A stretch of 64,000 nucleotides of DNA, taken from NCBI RefSeq assembly GCF_000820145.1, contig NZ_CDBW01000018.1:23952-87951 (forward strand), in the 5' to 3' direction. This stretch comes from Aeromonas sobria. Lineage in GTDB: Bacteria; Pseudomonadota; Gammaproteobacteria; Enterobacterales; Aeromonadaceae. Below are positions 43,208 through 53,310 of the stretch, in pieces. The notes below the pieces were generated by a model. It searched no databases. It was not told where the DNA came from and saw only the letters and a list, made by a program, of their open reading frames with translations. The stretch's first letter is position 1; every line of letters starts with the position of its first letter. The position numbers and the translations under genes are program-made.

Positions 43208-45121
43208 TTACTCGACGGTCGCTTCCACGCTGGTAAAGTACTCAATCTTGGCTGTTTTACGCAGCTCGTCGATCAGGGACTTGTAGTCTGCCTGGGCCTT
43301 GCCCTGGCCCAGCTGGCCTTGCAGCATGCTGACCATCTGGGACGGTGCAGCTGGCACATTCACCTTATCCAGTGCCACCACAACGCGATCGTTGTTGCTC
43401 TCGGTGACCAGCGCCACGCTCGGCTTGCCATCCTTGGGATGGGGCAGCGTGAACGCCTGGGCAATCAGGTTCTGATCCATTTCCCGATCGAAACGGGTGA
43501 CACCCTGGTGGGTCTCGACCTTCAGACCGAGCGCGGTCAGATCGGCATTGATGCTCTCACCAACCTTCAGCTTGTCCAGCAGGCCCTGCGCCTTGCCACG
43601 GGCCACTTCACCAGCCTTGTCATGCTTGATGGCGGCAATCACCTGCTCTTTCACTTCCGCCAGCGGCTTGACCGCTTTCGGACGATGGCCAGTGATGTGC
43701 AGCACCAGCGCTTTGCCATCTGCCAGCTCAATCACGTCGGAGTTGGTGTTGTCATCACGCAGCTGCTCGGAGAACGCCACCGAGAGTACCTTGCCATCAT
43801 TGAGCGGAGCCGGGGCGTTAGCCTGGGTGAAGTAATCTGAAGATTGCACCTTCATCCCCATGGCATCAGCAGTCAAGTCCAGCGAGTCCGGGTTTTCGAA
43901 GCTGTTGTCAGCCATCTTCTGCTGCTCGGCAAAGAACAGCTCCTTGGACTTGTCAGCTTGCAGACGCGTGATGGTCTCTTCCTTCACATCGGCAAACGGC
44001 TTGGTCTGGGCCGCTTCAACGCCCAACAGCTTGATGATATGGAAACCAAACGGGCTCTTCACCACGGTGGAGAGATCACCGGCCTTGTTCAGGGCGAAAG
44101 CGGCTTTCTCGAAGGCCGGATCCATCACCCCTTGCTCGAACCAGTCCAGCTCGCCGCCCTTCTTGGCGGAGAAGGTATCGGAAGAGTCAGCCTTGGCCAG
44201 CGCAGCGAAATCATCGCCACCCTTGGCTTTGACCAGCACGGCTTCTGCTTTCTGCTCGGCCGCTTTCTCGTCCTTGCCAAACGGGATCAGGATATGTGCC
44301 ACCTGACGACGCTCGGCACGCTGGAACAGATCCTGGTGCTGATCGTAGTAATCCTGTGCATCCTGATCGGAAACCTTGATCTCTTTGCCGAGGTTGGCGG
44401 CATCCAGCAGCAGATAGTCGACCTTGACCTGCTCGTCATTCATAAAACGAGCGCCATTGGTCTTGTAGTACTGCTCCAGCTCAGTCTCTGACACCTGAAC
44501 ATCTGCAACGTAATTGGCCGCAGCCAACCGCACCAGACGCAGATCCCGGGTTTGGTTAAACAGCTTGTCGAGCTGTTCTGCCTCGCCCTTGAGCGCAAAC
44601 TCGGTGCCCACCAGAGCGCCCATCAACTGTTGACGGACCGTATCCTGACGCAGGGAGTCGCGGAACATTTCAGGGGTCATGCCAGCACGGCGGATCAGCT
44701 GCAAATAGCGGTCATTGTTGAACTTGCCGTTTTCGGCAAACTCCGGCATGGCGACTATGGCTTGCTTGATCTGCTCATCGCTGATGCGCAGACCCAGTTC
44801 ACGGGCTTTGCTGTCCAGCAGCGCCTGGTCAATCAGCCGATCCAGCACGCCACGGCGAAACTGTTTCATGTAATCGGGATTGGTGGCCAGCTGGCTGAAT
44901 GCCTCTCCCATTTGGGATTCCATCCGGGCACGCTCGTTACGGTAGGCATTTTCCAGTGCCGCAGCACTGATCTCGGTGCCATTCACAGTGGCGGGGGCGG
45001 TACGAGCCGGGCCGTTGAGGTAACTACCTACACCAGCCAAGGCAAAGGAGAGGATGATCAGGCCCAAGATAACCTTGGCTACCTTGCCCTGCGCCCCTTC
45101 GCGTAGTTTATCCAACATCAT
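43208..45121 (-). CDS. ppiD: Periplasmic folding chaperone / peptidyl-prolyl isomerase PpiD
   Basis: A 637-residue membrane-anchored periplasmic chaperone. The N-terminal anchor is KVILGLIILSFALAGVGSYL (about 15-34). A SurA-type N domain (about 36-160) follows. A parvulin domain lies near 255-350 (VAHILIPFGKDEKAAEQ to KSPFGFHIIKLLGVEAAQ), then a second chaperone region. It helps proteins leaving the Sec translocon. The ATG pair at 45121/45118 fits the E. coli MM start; the frame to 45172 has no support. It follows hupB, as in E. coli. Confidence 0.94.
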   Translation of the reverse strand: MMLDKLREGAQGKVAKVILGLIILSFALAGVGSYLNGPARTAPATVNGTEISAAALENAYRNERARMESQMGEAFSQLATNPDYMKQFRRGVLDRLIDQALLDSKARELGLRISDEQIKQAIVAMPEFAENGKFNNDRYLQLIRRAGMTPEMFRDSLRQDTVRQQLMGALVGTEFALKGEAEQLDKLFNQTRDLRLVRLAAANYVADVQVSETELEQYYKTNGARFMNDEQVKVDYLLLDAANLGKEIKVSDQDAQDYYDQHQDLFQRAERRQVAHILIPFGKDEKAAEQKAEAVLVKAKGGDDFAALAKADSSDTFSAKKGGELDWFEQGVMDPAFEKAAFALNKAGDLSTVVKSPFGFHIIKLLGVEAAQTKPFADVKEETITRLQADKSKELFFAEQQKMADNSFENPDSLDLTADAMGMKVQSSDYFTQANAPAPLNDGKVLSVAFSEQLRDDNTNSDVIELADGKALVLHITGHRPKAVKPLAEVKEQVIAAIKHDKAGEVARGKAQGLLDKLKVGESINADLTALGLKVETHQGVTRFDREMDQNLIAQAFTLPHPKDGKPSVALVTESNNDRVVVALDKVNVPAAPSQMVSMLQGQLGQGKAQADYKSLIDELRKTAKIEYFTSVEATVE

Positions 45122-45160
45122 GTTTGTACTTATGCTCCGAACTCGATGGGCGTAAACAAT

Positions 45161-45190
45161 AAAAAGGCGCACCGATTGCGATGCGCCTTG
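45161..45190 (-). terminator. Rho-independent terminator after hupB
   Basis: Stem AAGGCGCA/TGCGCCTT with a 10-base loop (45164-45189), followed on the minus strand by TTTTT. It separates hupB from ppiD, 40 bases before the ppiD start. Confidence 0.82.
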
Positions 45191-45270
45191 GTCAATCAGT
45201 ATGAGAGAAGACTCTCTAACTTGTCTGGTCTGCGACCAAGGACGGTAGCCGACGCATATCAGCGACCGAC

Positions 45271-45543
45271 TTAGTTAACAGCGTCTTTCAGGGCCTTACC
45301 GGCTTTGAAGGCAGGAACTTTACCAGCAGCGATTTCGATAGTCGCGCCAGTTTGCGGGTTACGGCCTGAACGGGCAGCACGCTCGCGTACAGCGAAAGTA
45401 CCGAAACCAACCAGAGCAACCTGGTCACCCTCTTTCAGAGCTTCACCTACAGCCTCAATGAAGGCATCCAACGCACGGCCAGCGGCCGCCTTGGAGATAT
45501 CAGCACCGTCTGCAATCTTGTCAATCAGTTGAGATTTATTCAC
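45271..45543 (-). CDS. hupB: DNA-binding protein HU
   Basis: A 90-residue histone-like protein that bends and compacts DNA as a dimer. Typical sequence: [40 protein letters not shown] (DNA-gripping arm entry), and [21 protein letters not shown] at the end. The position directly after lon and before ppiD is that of hupB (HU-beta) in gammaproteobacteria. The start is GTG at 45543, nine bases after a GGGGA; this matches the family N terminus exactly. Confidence 0.96.
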   Translation of the reverse strand: MNKSQLIDKIADGADISKAAAGRALDAFIEAVGEALKEGDQVALVGFGTFAVRERAARSGRNPQTGATIEIAAGKVPAFKAGKALKDAVN

Positions 45544-45783
45544 TCTTATATTCCCCTTTTATCAAATACCGCTGCGACGTCGATTTCCCTGGCCACAACA
45601 AGTGGAGGTTTTATAGCAAGCCTCCTGATCAGTTGCAAGTGACAATCTGGCGCAAACCCGCGCCACATAACGCATTGCGACTCATCACGAGTACCCGATC
45701 GGTGGTCAAGGCTACTTCCGTTATCGGGCGCATGCAAGCCTTAACCACCCACCGAATGCGCCAAATTTGCGGCGCATCAACAT

Positions 45784-48138
45784 TTACGCGACAGAAACGC
45801 GTTCGAACCCCTGTGGATTGTCCTGCAATGCCAATTCCAGCACCTCGTCAATCCAGCGAACCGGATAAATTTCAAGGTCACGTTTGACGTTGTCCGGGAT
45901 CTCTTCAAGGTCTCGCTCGTTCTCTTTCGGAATAAGCACTCGCTTGATGCCGCCACGATGGGCCGCCAGCAACTTCTCCTTGAGACCACCGATGGGCAGC
46001 ACTTCGCCGCGCAGGGTGATTTCGCCAGTCATCGCCACATCCGCACGAACCGGATTACCGGTCAGGCTGGAGACCAGCGCAGTACACATGGCGATACCAG
46101 CACTCGGGCCATCTTTCGGGGTTGCCCCTTCCGGCACGTGCACGTGAATATCACGCTTCTCGTAGAAGTCGGCATTGATGCGCAGCTTCTCGGCACGGGC
46201 ACGCACCACCGTCATGGCAGCCTGGATGGACTCCTGCATCACATCACCGAGCGAGCCGGTATACGTGAGCTTGCCCTTGCCCGGCATGCTGGTGGTCTCG
46301 ATGGTGAGCAGTTCTCCCCCCACTTCGGTCCACGCCAGACCACAGACCTGACCGATCTGGTTCTGGTCAGCAGCCTTGCCGTAATCAAAGCGCTGTACCC
46401 CGAGAAACTCCTTGAGGTTGGCCTGATTGACCTGAACATGCTTGATGCTCTTGTCCAGCAGGATGCGCTTGACCGCCTTGCGACAAATCTTGGAGATCTC
46501 CCGCTCCAGACTCCGCACCCCCGCCTCGCGGGTGTAGTAACGGATCACCCCGACCAGGGCTGAATCCTCGATGGTGATCTCGGACTCTTTCAGGCCGTTG
46601 CGCTGGATCTGCTTGGAGAGCAGATGCTGCTTGGCAATGTTGAGCTTTTCGTCTTCTGTATAACCGGAGAGACGGATCACTTCCATCCGGTCCAGCAGCG
46701 GACCCGGGATGTTCATGGAGTTGGAGGTGGCCACGAACATCACGTCCGACAGGTCATAATCCACTTCCAGATAGTGATCGTTAAAGCTGTTGTTCTGTTC
46801 CGGATCCAGCACTTCCAGCAGGGCAGATGCGGGATCGCCACGCATGTCCGAGCTCATCTTGTCGATCTCGTCGAGCAGGAACAGCGGGTTTTTCACCCCG
46901 ACTTTCGCCATCTTCTGGATAAGCTTGCCAGGCATGGAGCCAATATAGGTACGGCGGTGACCACGGATCTCCGCTTCGTCACGCACCCCGCCCAGCGCCA
47001 TCCGCACATATTTGCGACCAGTCGCCCTGGCGATGGACTGGCCCAGCGAGGTCTTGCCCACACCGGGAGGCCCAACCAGACAGAGGATCGGGCCCTTGAG
47101 CTTGTTCACCCGCGCCTGTACTGCCAGATACTCGAGGATGCGATCCTTGACCTTTTCAAGGCCATAGTGATCTGCATCCAGCACCTCTTGCGCCTTGCCA
47201 AGGTCTTTCTTGACCTTGGAGCGCGCCTTCCACGGCACCTGTACCATCCAGTCCACATAGCTGCGAACCACGGTGGCTTCAGCCGACATGGGCGACATCA
47301 TTTTCAGCTTGGCGAGCTCTGCCAACGCCTTTTCACGGGCGTCAGCTGGCATACCAGCCTCTTCAATCTTGCGATTGAGGGCTTCGAACTCATCCGGGCT
47401 ATCTTCCAGCTCACCCAGCTCTTTCTGGATCGCCTTCATCTGCTCGTTGAGGTAATACTCGCGCTGGCTCTTCTCCATCTGCTTCTTGACGCGCGTGCGA
47501 ATGCGTTTCTCGACCTGCAGCAGGTCAATCTCCGACTCCATCATCGCCATCAAGAACTCGATGCGCTCGGAGACAGAGACGATCTCCAGCACCTTCTGCT
47601 TGTCTTCCAGCTTGAGCGGCATGTGGGCAGCCATGGTATCGGCCAGCCGTGCAGCATCGTCGATCGCCGAAATCGAGGTGAGCACCTCGGGCGGGATCTT
47701 CTTGTTAAGCTTGATGTAACCTTCAAACTGACCGATAGCAGAGCGAACCAGTACATCCTGGTCCTTCTCCTCGATGGTGCTGGAGGCAATGTATTGCGCC
47801 TCGCCAACGAAGAAATCCTTATCGTCGATCATCCGCTCTAGGCGGGCACGCTGCCCCCCCTCTACCAGCACCTTGACGGTGCCATCCGGCAGCTTGAGCA
47901 TCTGGAGAATATTGGCCACTGTCCCGACGTTGAAGATCTCTTCGACCGTCGGCTCATCGGTTGATGCGTCCTTCTGGGCCACCAGCAGAACTTTTTTGTC
48001 CTGCTCCATGGCCGCTTCAAGACAGCGAATAGATTTTTCCCGCCCCACAAAGAGTGGAATGACCATGTGGGGGTACACCACCACGTCACGAAGAGGCAGG
48101 ACGGGAATCTCGATGCGTTCTGAACGCTCTAGGTTCAT
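45784..48138 (-). CDS. lon: ATP-dependent protease Lon
   Basis: A 784-residue cytosolic AAA+ serine protease that removes damaged and regulatory proteins. The N-terminal substrate domain begins with [24 protein letters not shown] sequence (here [20 protein letters not shown]). Walker A is [10 protein letters not shown] (about 356-365). The proteolytic Ser is in [15 protein letters not shown] and the partner Lys in [17 protein letters not shown]. Length equals E. coli Lon (784). AGAGGA lies five bases before the ATG. A sigma-32 promoter is visible upstream. It is downstream of clpX and upstream of hupB, the standard order. Confidence 0.97.
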   Translation of the reverse strand: MNLERSERIEIPVLPLRDVVVYPHMVIPLFVGREKSIRCLEAAMEQDKKVLLVAQKDASTDEPTVEEIFNVGTVANILQMLKLPDGTVKVLVEGGQRARLERMIDDKDFFVGEAQYIASSTIEEKDQDVLVRSAIGQFEGYIKLNKKIPPEVLTSISAIDDAARLADTMAAHMPLKLEDKQKVLEIVSVSERIEFLMAMMESEIDLLQVEKRIRTRVKKQMEKSQREYYLNEQMKAIQKELGELEDSPDEFEALNRKIEEAGMPADAREKALAELAKLKMMSPMSAEATVVRSYVDWMVQVPWKARSKVKKDLGKAQEVLDADHYGLEKVKDRILEYLAVQARVNKLKGPILCLVGPPGVGKTSLGQSIARATGRKYVRMALGGVRDEAEIRGHRRTYIGSMPGKLIQKMAKVGVKNPLFLLDEIDKMSSDMRGDPASALLEVLDPEQNNSFNDHYLEVDYDLSDVMFVATSNSMNIPGPLLDRMEVIRLSGYTEDEKLNIAKQHLLSKQIQRNGLKESEITIEDSALVGVIRYYTREAGVRSLEREISKICRKAVKRILLDKSIKHVQVNQANLKEFLGVQRFDYGKAADQNQIGQVCGLAWTEVGGELLTIETTSMPGKGKLTYTGSLGDVMQESIQAAMTVVRARAEKLRINADFYEKRDIHVHVPEGATPKDGPSAGIAMCTALVSSLTGNPVRADVAMTGEITLRGEVLPIGGLKEKLLAAHRGGIKRVLIPKENERDLEEIPDNVKRDLEIYPVRWIDEVLELALQDNPQGFERVSVA

Positions 48139-48186
48139 ATATGTCCTCTCGGCTTGTTATACCGTTGGCAAAGCGCTTGGCTGAGT

Positions 48187-48213
48187 ATATGGGGGCGTAG
48201 AGATGAGATTCAA
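48187..48213 (-). promoter_or_regulatory. Sigma-32 heat-shock promoter of lon
   Basis: On the minus strand TTGAAT is followed by a 13-base spacer and CCCCATAT. This closely fits the sigma-32 consensus (CTTGAA, 13-15 bases, CCCCATNT). It is about 50 bases before the lon start. Lon is a heat-shock gene in E. coli. Confidence 0.8.
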
Positions 48214-48224
48214 TCGCCGAAACC

Positions 48225-48262
48225 GTAAAAAGCATGAAAGGGGCAAAAAGCCCCTTTCATTT
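48225..48262 (-). terminator. Rho-independent terminator of clpX
   Basis: Stem ATGAAAGGGGC/GCCCCTTTCAT with a 5-base loop (48234-48260). On the minus strand it is followed by GCTTTTT. It separates clpX from the lon promoter. Confidence 0.9.
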
Positions 48263-48279
48263 GATTAAAAATCAGACAT

Positions 48280-49554
48280 TTACTCTGATACAGCAGCCTG
48301 GGTCTCAGGATTTTCGTAGATCATCAAGGGTGCAGAGTCCCCTTTGATCACGGTCTCGTCGACCACCACCTTGCTGACCCCTTCCAGAGAAGGCAGGTCA
48401 TACATGGTATCAAGCAGCACAGCTTCCACGATGGAGCGCAGGCCCCGAGCGCCGGTTTTACGCTCCATTGCCTTGCGGGCAATGGCATTCAGTGCGTCGT
48501 CACGGAACTCCAGCTCAACCCCTTCCAGATCGAACAACGCAGCATACTGTTTGGTCAGTGCGTTTTTCGGCTGTTTCAGGATCTGAATAAGTGCGGATTC
48601 ATCCAGTTCAGTCAGGGTGGCGACCACCGGCAGACGGCCGATGAACTCGGGGATCAGACCGTATTTGATCAGATCTTCCGGCTCCACCTTGGCAAAGGTC
48701 TCGCTCAGGGTTGCCTTGGCATCCTTGGATTTCACCTCGGCACTAAAACCGATACCGGTCCCCTTGACGGAACGCTGCTCAATCACCTTGTCCAGACCGG
48801 CAAAGGCACCACCACAGATAAAGAGGATCTTGGAGGTATCAACCTGCAAAAACTCTTGCTGCGGATGCTTGCGACCACCTTGCGGCGGCACAGAAGCAAT
48901 GGTCCCTTCAATCAGCTTGAGCAGTGCCTGCTGCACCCCTTCCCCGGAAACATCGCGGGTGATAGAGGGGTTGTCCGACTTGCGGGAAATCTTATCGATC
49001 TCGTCGATGTAGACAATGCCACGCTGGGCCTTCTCTACGTCGTAGTCGCACTTTTGCAGCAACTTCTGGATGATGTTCTCCACATCCTCGCCCACATAAC
49101 CGGCTTCGGTCAGGGTGGTCGCATCGGCCATGGTGAACGGTACATCCAGCAGACGAGCAAGCGTCTCGGCCAGCAGGGTCTTGCCGCTACCGGTTGGGCC
49201 GATCAACAGGATGTTGGATTTGCCGAGCTCCACGCCACTGTTTTCGCCGCTGTTACGCAAACGCTTGTAGTGGTTGTAGACGGCAACAGCCAACACCTTC
49301 TTGGCATGGTCCTGCCCGATCACATAGTCATCAAGATGAGCACGGATCTGATGAGGGGTCGGCAGCTCGCTACCATCCCGCTTCGGCGAGATCTCGCGGA
49401 TCTCTTCGCGGATGATGTCATTGCACAGCTCGACACACTCATCACACACGTAGACGGAAGGGCCAGCGATCAGCTTACGCACTTCATGCTGGCTTTTGCC
49501 GCAAAAAGAGCAGTAGAGCAGCTTGTCACCCTCACCCTTGCGTTTATCTGTCAT
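48280..49554 (-). CDS. clpX: ATP-dependent Clp protease ATP-binding subunit ClpX
   Basis: A 424-residue AAA+ unfoldase that feeds ClpP. The N-terminal zinc domain has two CxxC pairs: CSFC (about 15-18) and CDEC (37-40). Walker A is [15 protein letters not shown] near 120, Walker B is [11 protein letters not shown], and the pore loop GYVGEDVE and [10 protein letters not shown] (with the IGF ClpP-docking tripeptide) are present. Length matches E. coli (424). It follows clpP by 70 bases in the same direction. Confidence 0.97.
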   Translation of the reverse strand: MTDKRKGEGDKLLYCSFCGKSQHEVRKLIAGPSVYVCDECVELCNDIIREEIREISPKRDGSELPTPHQIRAHLDDYVIGQDHAKKVLAVAVYNHYKRLRNSGENSGVELGKSNILLIGPTGSGKTLLAETLARLLDVPFTMADATTLTEAGYVGEDVENIIQKLLQKCDYDVEKAQRGIVYIDEIDKISRKSDNPSITRDVSGEGVQQALLKLIEGTIASVPPQGGRKHPQQEFLQVDTSKILFICGGAFAGLDKVIEQRSVKGTGIGFSAEVKSKDAKATLSETFAKVEPEDLIKYGLIPEFIGRLPVVATLTELDESALIQILKQPKNALTKQYAALFDLEGVELEFRDDALNAIARKAMERKTGARGLRSIVEAVLLDTMYDLPSLEGVSKVVVDETVIKGDSAPLMIYENPETQAAVSE

Positions 49555-49624
49555 TCAGCAACCTCGTTTTATCAATAGAGGATGGATTAGCCTGTCGAGT
49601 TTACAACAGGCCGGAACACCCTGC

Positions 49625-50248
49625 TCAGCTACGCTGGCTCAGCACGCCATCAACCAGGCCATAGGCCACGGCCTGCTCGGCGGACATGAAGTTGTCACGA
49701 TCGGTGTCACGCTCAATGTTAGCCATGTCCTGACCAGTATGGAAAGCCAGACGATCGTTCAAGGTATTCTTGATTTTCAGGATCTCCTGGGCATGGATCT
49801 GGATATCAGATGCCTGGCCCTGGAAACCGCCCAACGGCTGGTGGATCATTACGCGGGCACTCGGCAGGCAGAAACGCTTGCCCTTGGCACCGGCGGCCAG
49901 CAAGAAGGCCCCCATGGAGCAAGCTTGCCCCATACAGATAGTGCTGACATCCGGCTTGATGAACTGCATGGTGTCATAAATAGACATGCCCGCAGTCACC
50001 GACCCACCCGGAGAGTTGATATAGATGTAGATGTCCTTGTCCGGATTCTCGGACTCAAGAAACAGCAGCTGGGCAACCACCAGGTTGGCCATGTGATCTT
50101 CCACCTGACCAGTCAGGAAGATCACTCGCTCTTTCAGCAGACGGGAATAGATGTCGTAGGAACGCTCCCCTTTTGCAGTTTGCTCTACCACCATAGGGAT
50201 GAGTGCATTGCGCGGGGATTCAGTTACATCGTTATAGTTTTTATACAT
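49625..50248 (-). CDS. clpP: ATP-dependent Clp protease proteolytic subunit
   Basis: A 207-residue serine protease that forms the double heptameric chamber. The catalytic triad is visible: S111 in [12 protein letters not shown] and H136 in MIHQPLGG (E. coli numbering is identical), with the Asp in the [11 protein letters not shown] region. The N-terminal propeptide and [24 protein letters not shown] are conserved. It lies between tig and clpX. Confidence 0.97.
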   Translation of the reverse strand: MYKNYNDVTESPRNALIPMVVEQTAKGERSYDIYSRLLKERVIFLTGQVEDHMANLVVAQLLFLESENPDKDIYIYINSPGGSVTAGMSIYDTMQFIKPDVSTICMGQACSMGAFLLAAGAKGKRFCLPSARVMIHQPLGGFQGQASDIQIHAQEILKIKNTLNDRLAFHTGQDMANIERDTDRDNFMSAEQAVAYGLVDGVLSQRS

Positions 50249-50263
50249 AAGGCATTGTCCCTA

Positions 50264-50299
50264 AAATAAAATGGCCCGAGTGGAGATCACACGAGCCAT
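50264..50299 (-). terminator. Terminator-like hairpin after tig
   Basis: On the minus strand ATGGCTCG pairs with CGGGCCAT (one G-U) around a 13-base loop (50271-50299), followed by TTTTATTTT. It lies within the tig-clpP spacer, just upstream of clpP, so it may attenuate read-through. Confidence 0.6.
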
Positions 50300-50328
50300 T
50301 ATACTTAACAGTCTTGACCTTAAGTCAA
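50298..50328 (-). promoter_or_regulatory. Putative sigma-70 promoter of clpP
   Basis: On the minus strand TTGACT and a perfect TATAAT are separated by 19 bases, between the tig stop and the clpP start. The long spacer weakens the call. Confidence 0.4.
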
Positions 50329-50334
50329 ATGTTC

Positions 50335-51645
50335 TTAGGCAGCGACACCGGACTTGTTGATCACTTCGTCAAAGGCAAGTTCTTTTTCGGTCACTTGCGC
50401 TTTGGACAGGATCAGGTCGATGGCTTGATCTTCTACTGCCAGGTTACGGACGCCGTTCAGCATCTGTTCGTTCTTCTGGTAGTGCTCGATCACTTCCTGC
50501 GGATCTTCGTAGGCAGTGGCCATGGACTCGATGATGCTGGTTACGCGGGCATCGTCAGCCTTGATCTCGTTGGTGCGGATCACGTCACCCAGCAGCAGGC
50601 CTACGCGTACACGACGCTCGGCTTGAGCCTGGAACAGTTCAGCCGGCAGCTCAGGTGCGTTACCGCCCTGGAAACCACCGAAGCGCTGCAGCGCTTGCTG
50701 ACGCAGGGTGTCGATCTCTTGAGCCACAGCGGCTTTCGGCAGATCGATCTGGTTGGCTTCAACCAGGCCGTTCAGAACCTGCTCTTTCACGCTGTTCTTC
50801 AGGGCTTGAGCCAGTTCGCGTTCCATGTTCTTGCGCACTTCGGCTTTCAGCTCTTCAACAGAACCGTTCTCGATACCAAAACGCTTGACGAACTCTTCAG
50901 TCAGCTCAGGCAGGATCTGCTCTTCAACCTTGTTCAGCTTGGAAGCAAACTTGGCTGCTTTGCCTTTCAGGTTTTCAGCGTGGTAGTCAGCCGGGAAGGT
51001 CACTTCGATGGTGAACTCTTCACCTGCTTTCTTGCCCATGATGGCGTCTTCGAAGCCAGGGATCATGCGGCCAGCGCCCAGCACCAGGTTGAAGCCTTCA
51101 GCTTTGCCGCCGTCGAACTCTTCACCGTCGATGGAACCGACGAAGTCCAGGGTCACGCGCATGTCGTTGGCTGCTGCGGCATCAACGTCAGCCCAAGTGG
51201 CGTGCTGCTTGCGCAGGGTGTCGATCATGTTGGCCAGATCTTCATCCTTCACGGTCGCAACCGGCTTCTCGACCTTGATGGTCTCGAGACCTGCCACTTC
51301 AAACTCCGGGTATACTTCGAAGGTTGCAGTGAATTCGAAATCCTGACCTTCCTGGATCTCTTTCGGATCCATGGTCGGGGCACCAGCCGGGCTCAGCTTG
51401 TTTTCGATGATGGCTTTGATGAAGTTGTTCTGCATCATTTCATCAGCAACACGGGCATGAGCCATGGCACCAAACATCTTCTTGATGATGGCTACCGGCG
51501 CCTTGCCTGGACGGAAACCGTCGATGCGACGAGTTTTGGCCAGGCCATTCAATTCTTTACGCACAGCGGCGTCAACGGTAGCGGCCGGTACGGTAATGGT
51601 AAGGCGGCGTTCCAGACCCTGGGTTGTCTCTACAGAAACTTGCAT
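50335..51645 (-). CDS. tig: Trigger factor, ribosome-associated chaperone
   Basis: A 436-residue chaperone that meets nascent chains at the ribosome exit. The ribosome-binding signature is in the N domain ([19 protein letters not shown], about 42-60, including the GFRxGKxP motif). The FKBP-type isomerase domain spans about 150-245 ([22 protein letters not shown]), followed by the long helical arm domain. It heads the tig-clpP-clpX-lon block on the minus strand. Confidence 0.97.
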   Translation of the reverse strand: MQVSVETTQGLERRLTITVPAATVDAAVRKELNGLAKTRRIDGFRPGKAPVAIIKKMFGAMAHARVADEMMQNNFIKAIIENKLSPAGAPTMDPKEIQEGQDFEFTATFEVYPEFEVAGLETIKVEKPVATVKDEDLANMIDTLRKQHATWADVDAAAANDMRVTLDFVGSIDGEEFDGGKAEGFNLVLGAGRMIPGFEDAIMGKKAGEEFTIEVTFPADYHAENLKGKAAKFASKLNKVEEQILPELTEEFVKRFGIENGSVEELKAEVRKNMERELAQALKNSVKEQVLNGLVEANQIDLPKAAVAQEIDTLRQQALQRFGGFQGGNAPELPAELFQAQAERRVRVGLLLGDVIRTNEIKADDARVTSIIESMATAYEDPQEVIEHYQKNEQMLNGVRNLAVEDQAIDLILSKAQVTEKELAFDEVINKSGVAA

Positions 51646-51766
51646 TCTTCTACCTCGTTCAACTCAGCACTGAGTGCTGACCCTTTATTGCCCCTGGGCA
51701 AAGCCCGGAGTCTTCCTGTTTATAAAGACAACGATATGTCTTTGTGATGAGAAAATATGACGCGGC

Positions 51767-51795
51767 ATTATAGCGGCGCACTTTGGTCGAGTCGA
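51767..51795 (-). promoter_or_regulatory. Putative sigma-70 promoter of tig
   Basis: On the minus strand TCGACT, 17 bases, TATAAT; about 125 bases upstream of the tig start. Confidence 0.5.
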
Positions 51796-51867
51796 GCCAC
51801 ACATCCCCCACATTGAGTGGCGTGCCAGCACAATTCTTGCAAAACTTTCCTTTATATGGGGAGAGAG

Positions 51868-52029
51868 ATGCACGACTTCAACCATTGGTTGGCGATAATT
51901 TTGCGTTTACGCCGTTCTTTTTATCCGGATGGCGGTTTATTGCCCATTTTTCGGGTCAAAACCGGTCATAAACAACAGGCCAGCCGTGGCAACGACTCAA
52001 TTTGTCCCGCCAAACGAAGATTGACCTAA
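51868..52029 (+). CDS. Possible small protein, unknown
   Basis: A 53-codon frame (MHDFNHWLAIILRLRRSFYPDGG...) with a GGGAGAGAG ribosome-site candidate touching the ATG. It has a short hydrophobic stretch and a basic C-terminal half. No family is recognised, and it ends 70 bases before yccF. It could equally be chance. Confidence 0.2.
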   Translation: MHDFNHWLAIILRLRRSFYPDGGLLPIFRVKTGHKQQASRGNDSICPAKRRLT

Positions 52030-52098
52030 TCAGACATTGCGTCCCCTGCCCTCCCTCGTTATGGTGACAGCCAAATTGATGAATCTGGAGTCACTCAC

Positions 52099-52533
52099 AT
52101 GGGCTTTTTCCGCTTTTTGTTCAATCTGCTCTGGTTTGTCCTGGGAGGCATCATTATGGGCCTGGCCTGGTGGCTAGCCGGTCTGCTCTGTTTTATCTCG
52201 CTGATCGGCATCCCCTGGGGCCGCGCCTGCTTTGTGATCGGTACCTTTACCTTCTTCCCGTTTGGCAAGCAGGCGGTCAATCGCAAGAGCATGACCGGCT
52301 TCAGCGATATCGGCACCGGCACCCTGGGGCTGATAGGCAACATTATCTGGTTTGTGCTGATCGGTGTCTGGCTGGCCATCGGCCACATCGCTTCGGCGCT
52401 GGCCTGCTTCGTGACCATCATCGGCATTCCGTTTGGTATCCAGCACCTCAAGTTGGCACTCATCAGCCTGGCCCCCATTGGCCAGATGATCGTGACCAAC
52501 CACGAGGCTGAATCAGGCCGCTATATCCGCTAA
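52099..52533 (+). CDS. yccF: YccF-domain inner-membrane protein
   Basis: A 144-residue membrane protein with two YccF repeats. Each has a hydrophobic hairpin with a GIP-x-G motif: LLCFISLIGIPWGRACF and LACFVTIIGIPFGIQHLKL. The N-terminal MGFFRFLFNLLWFVLGGI is typical. The function is unknown; E. coli YccF is a similar length (148). GGAG lies eight bases before the ATG. It is transcribed divergently from tig and followed by a terminator. Confidence 0.92.
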   Translation: MGFFRFLFNLLWFVLGGIIMGLAWWLAGLLCFISLIGIPWGRACFVIGTFTFFPFGKQAVNRKSMTGFSDIGTGTLGLIGNIIWFVLIGVWLAIGHIASALACFVTIIGIPFGIQHLKLALISLAPIGQMIVTNHEAESGRYIR

Positions 52534-52574
52534 ACGCGGGAAAATGCGCGGGCGGGCACTGCCCTGCAACGAAA

Positions 52575-52602
52575 AAAAGGGCAGACTAGGGTCTGCCCTT
52601 TT
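52575..52602 (+). terminator. Rho-independent terminator of yccF
   Basis: Stem AAGGGCAGAC/GTCTGCCCTT with a 4-base loop (52577-52600), followed by TTCT. It lies just upstream of the yfbR start. Confidence 0.85.
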
Positions 52603-52625
52603 CTATTGCCACTGTTGAGACCGTC

Positions 52626-53228
52626 ATGTTACCCAGCCACTTTTTCGCCAACCTCGCCCGCATGAAGCTGATCTACCGCTGGCCGCTGATGCGCAATATC
52701 CAGCCCGAGAACATCGCCGAGCACAGTCTGCAGGTCGCCATGGTGGCCCATGCCCTCGGCATCATCAAAAACCGGCTGTTTGGCGGCAGCGTAAATGCCG
52801 ACCGCGCCGCCGTGATGGCGCTCTACCACGACAGCAGCGAGGTGCTGACCGGCGATCTGCCCACGCCGGTCAAATACTTCAATCCCGAAATTGCCCGCGA
52901 GTACAAGAAGATCGAACTCGCCGCCGAGCAGCGGCTGCTCGCCATGCTACCACCGGAACTGATCGAGGATTTTCGCCCGCTGCTCGACTCGCGCGTACAA
53001 TCGGGCACGCAGTATGAGGAGCTGGCTAGACTGGTGAAAGATGCCGACACCCTCTGTGCCTATACCAAGTGTCTGGAGGAGATCAACGCCGGCAATCGGG
53101 AATTCGAACCGGCCCGCAAGCGCCTCGAAGCCATGCTGGAAGCGCGGATGAGTGAGGAGATGCGCTACTTTATCGACACCTTTGTGGCCAGCTTCTCGCT
53201 GCCGCTCGATGAGCTGAACGCTCACTAA
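52626..53228 (+). CDS. yfbR: 5'-deoxynucleotidase (HD-domain)
   Basis: A 200-residue HD-domain phosphohydrolase that removes phosphate from deoxyribonucleoside 5'-monophosphates. The metal and active-site residues seen are [17 protein letters not shown] (His), [20 protein letters not shown] (HD pair) and [14 protein letters not shown] (final Asp). The substrate loop TPVKYF is typical of YfbR. Length matches E. coli (199). It is followed by a strong bidirectional terminator facing lolE. Confidence 0.95.
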   Translation: MLPSHFFANLARMKLIYRWPLMRNIQPENIAEHSLQVAMVAHALGIIKNRLFGGSVNADRAAVMALYHDSSEVLTGDLPTPVKYFNPEIAREYKKIELAAEQRLLAMLPPELIEDFRPLLDSRVQSGTQYEELARLVKDADTLCAYTKCLEEINAGNREFEPARKRLEAMLEARMSEEMRYFIDTFVASFSLPLDELNAH

Positions 53229-53248
53229 GCCACGCCACCTGAAAACAG

Positions 53249-53281
53249 AAGGGCCCGCCGGTTTGCACCGGCGGGCCCTTC
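53249..53281. terminator. Bidirectional terminator between yfbR and lolE
   Basis: A 14-bp stem AAGGGCCCGCCGGT/ACCGGCGGGCCCTT with a TTGC loop (53249-53280). It lies between two convergent genes. T runs are short on both sides, but the stem is very stable. Confidence 0.82.
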
Positions 53282-53310
53282 GTTATTTATTGCAGATTAG
53301 ATGCTGCGCA

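Larger units (their letters stand above)
51646..52098. other. Divergent region between tig and yccF
   Basis: About 450 bases. On the minus strand a perfect TATAAT (plus-strand 51767-51772) with a weak TCGACT -35 seventeen bases upstream is a likely tig promoter. On the plus strand a 53-codon frame at 51868-52029 has GGGAGAGAG directly before its ATG but no known homology. GGAG before 52099 serves yccF. Confidence 0.45.
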
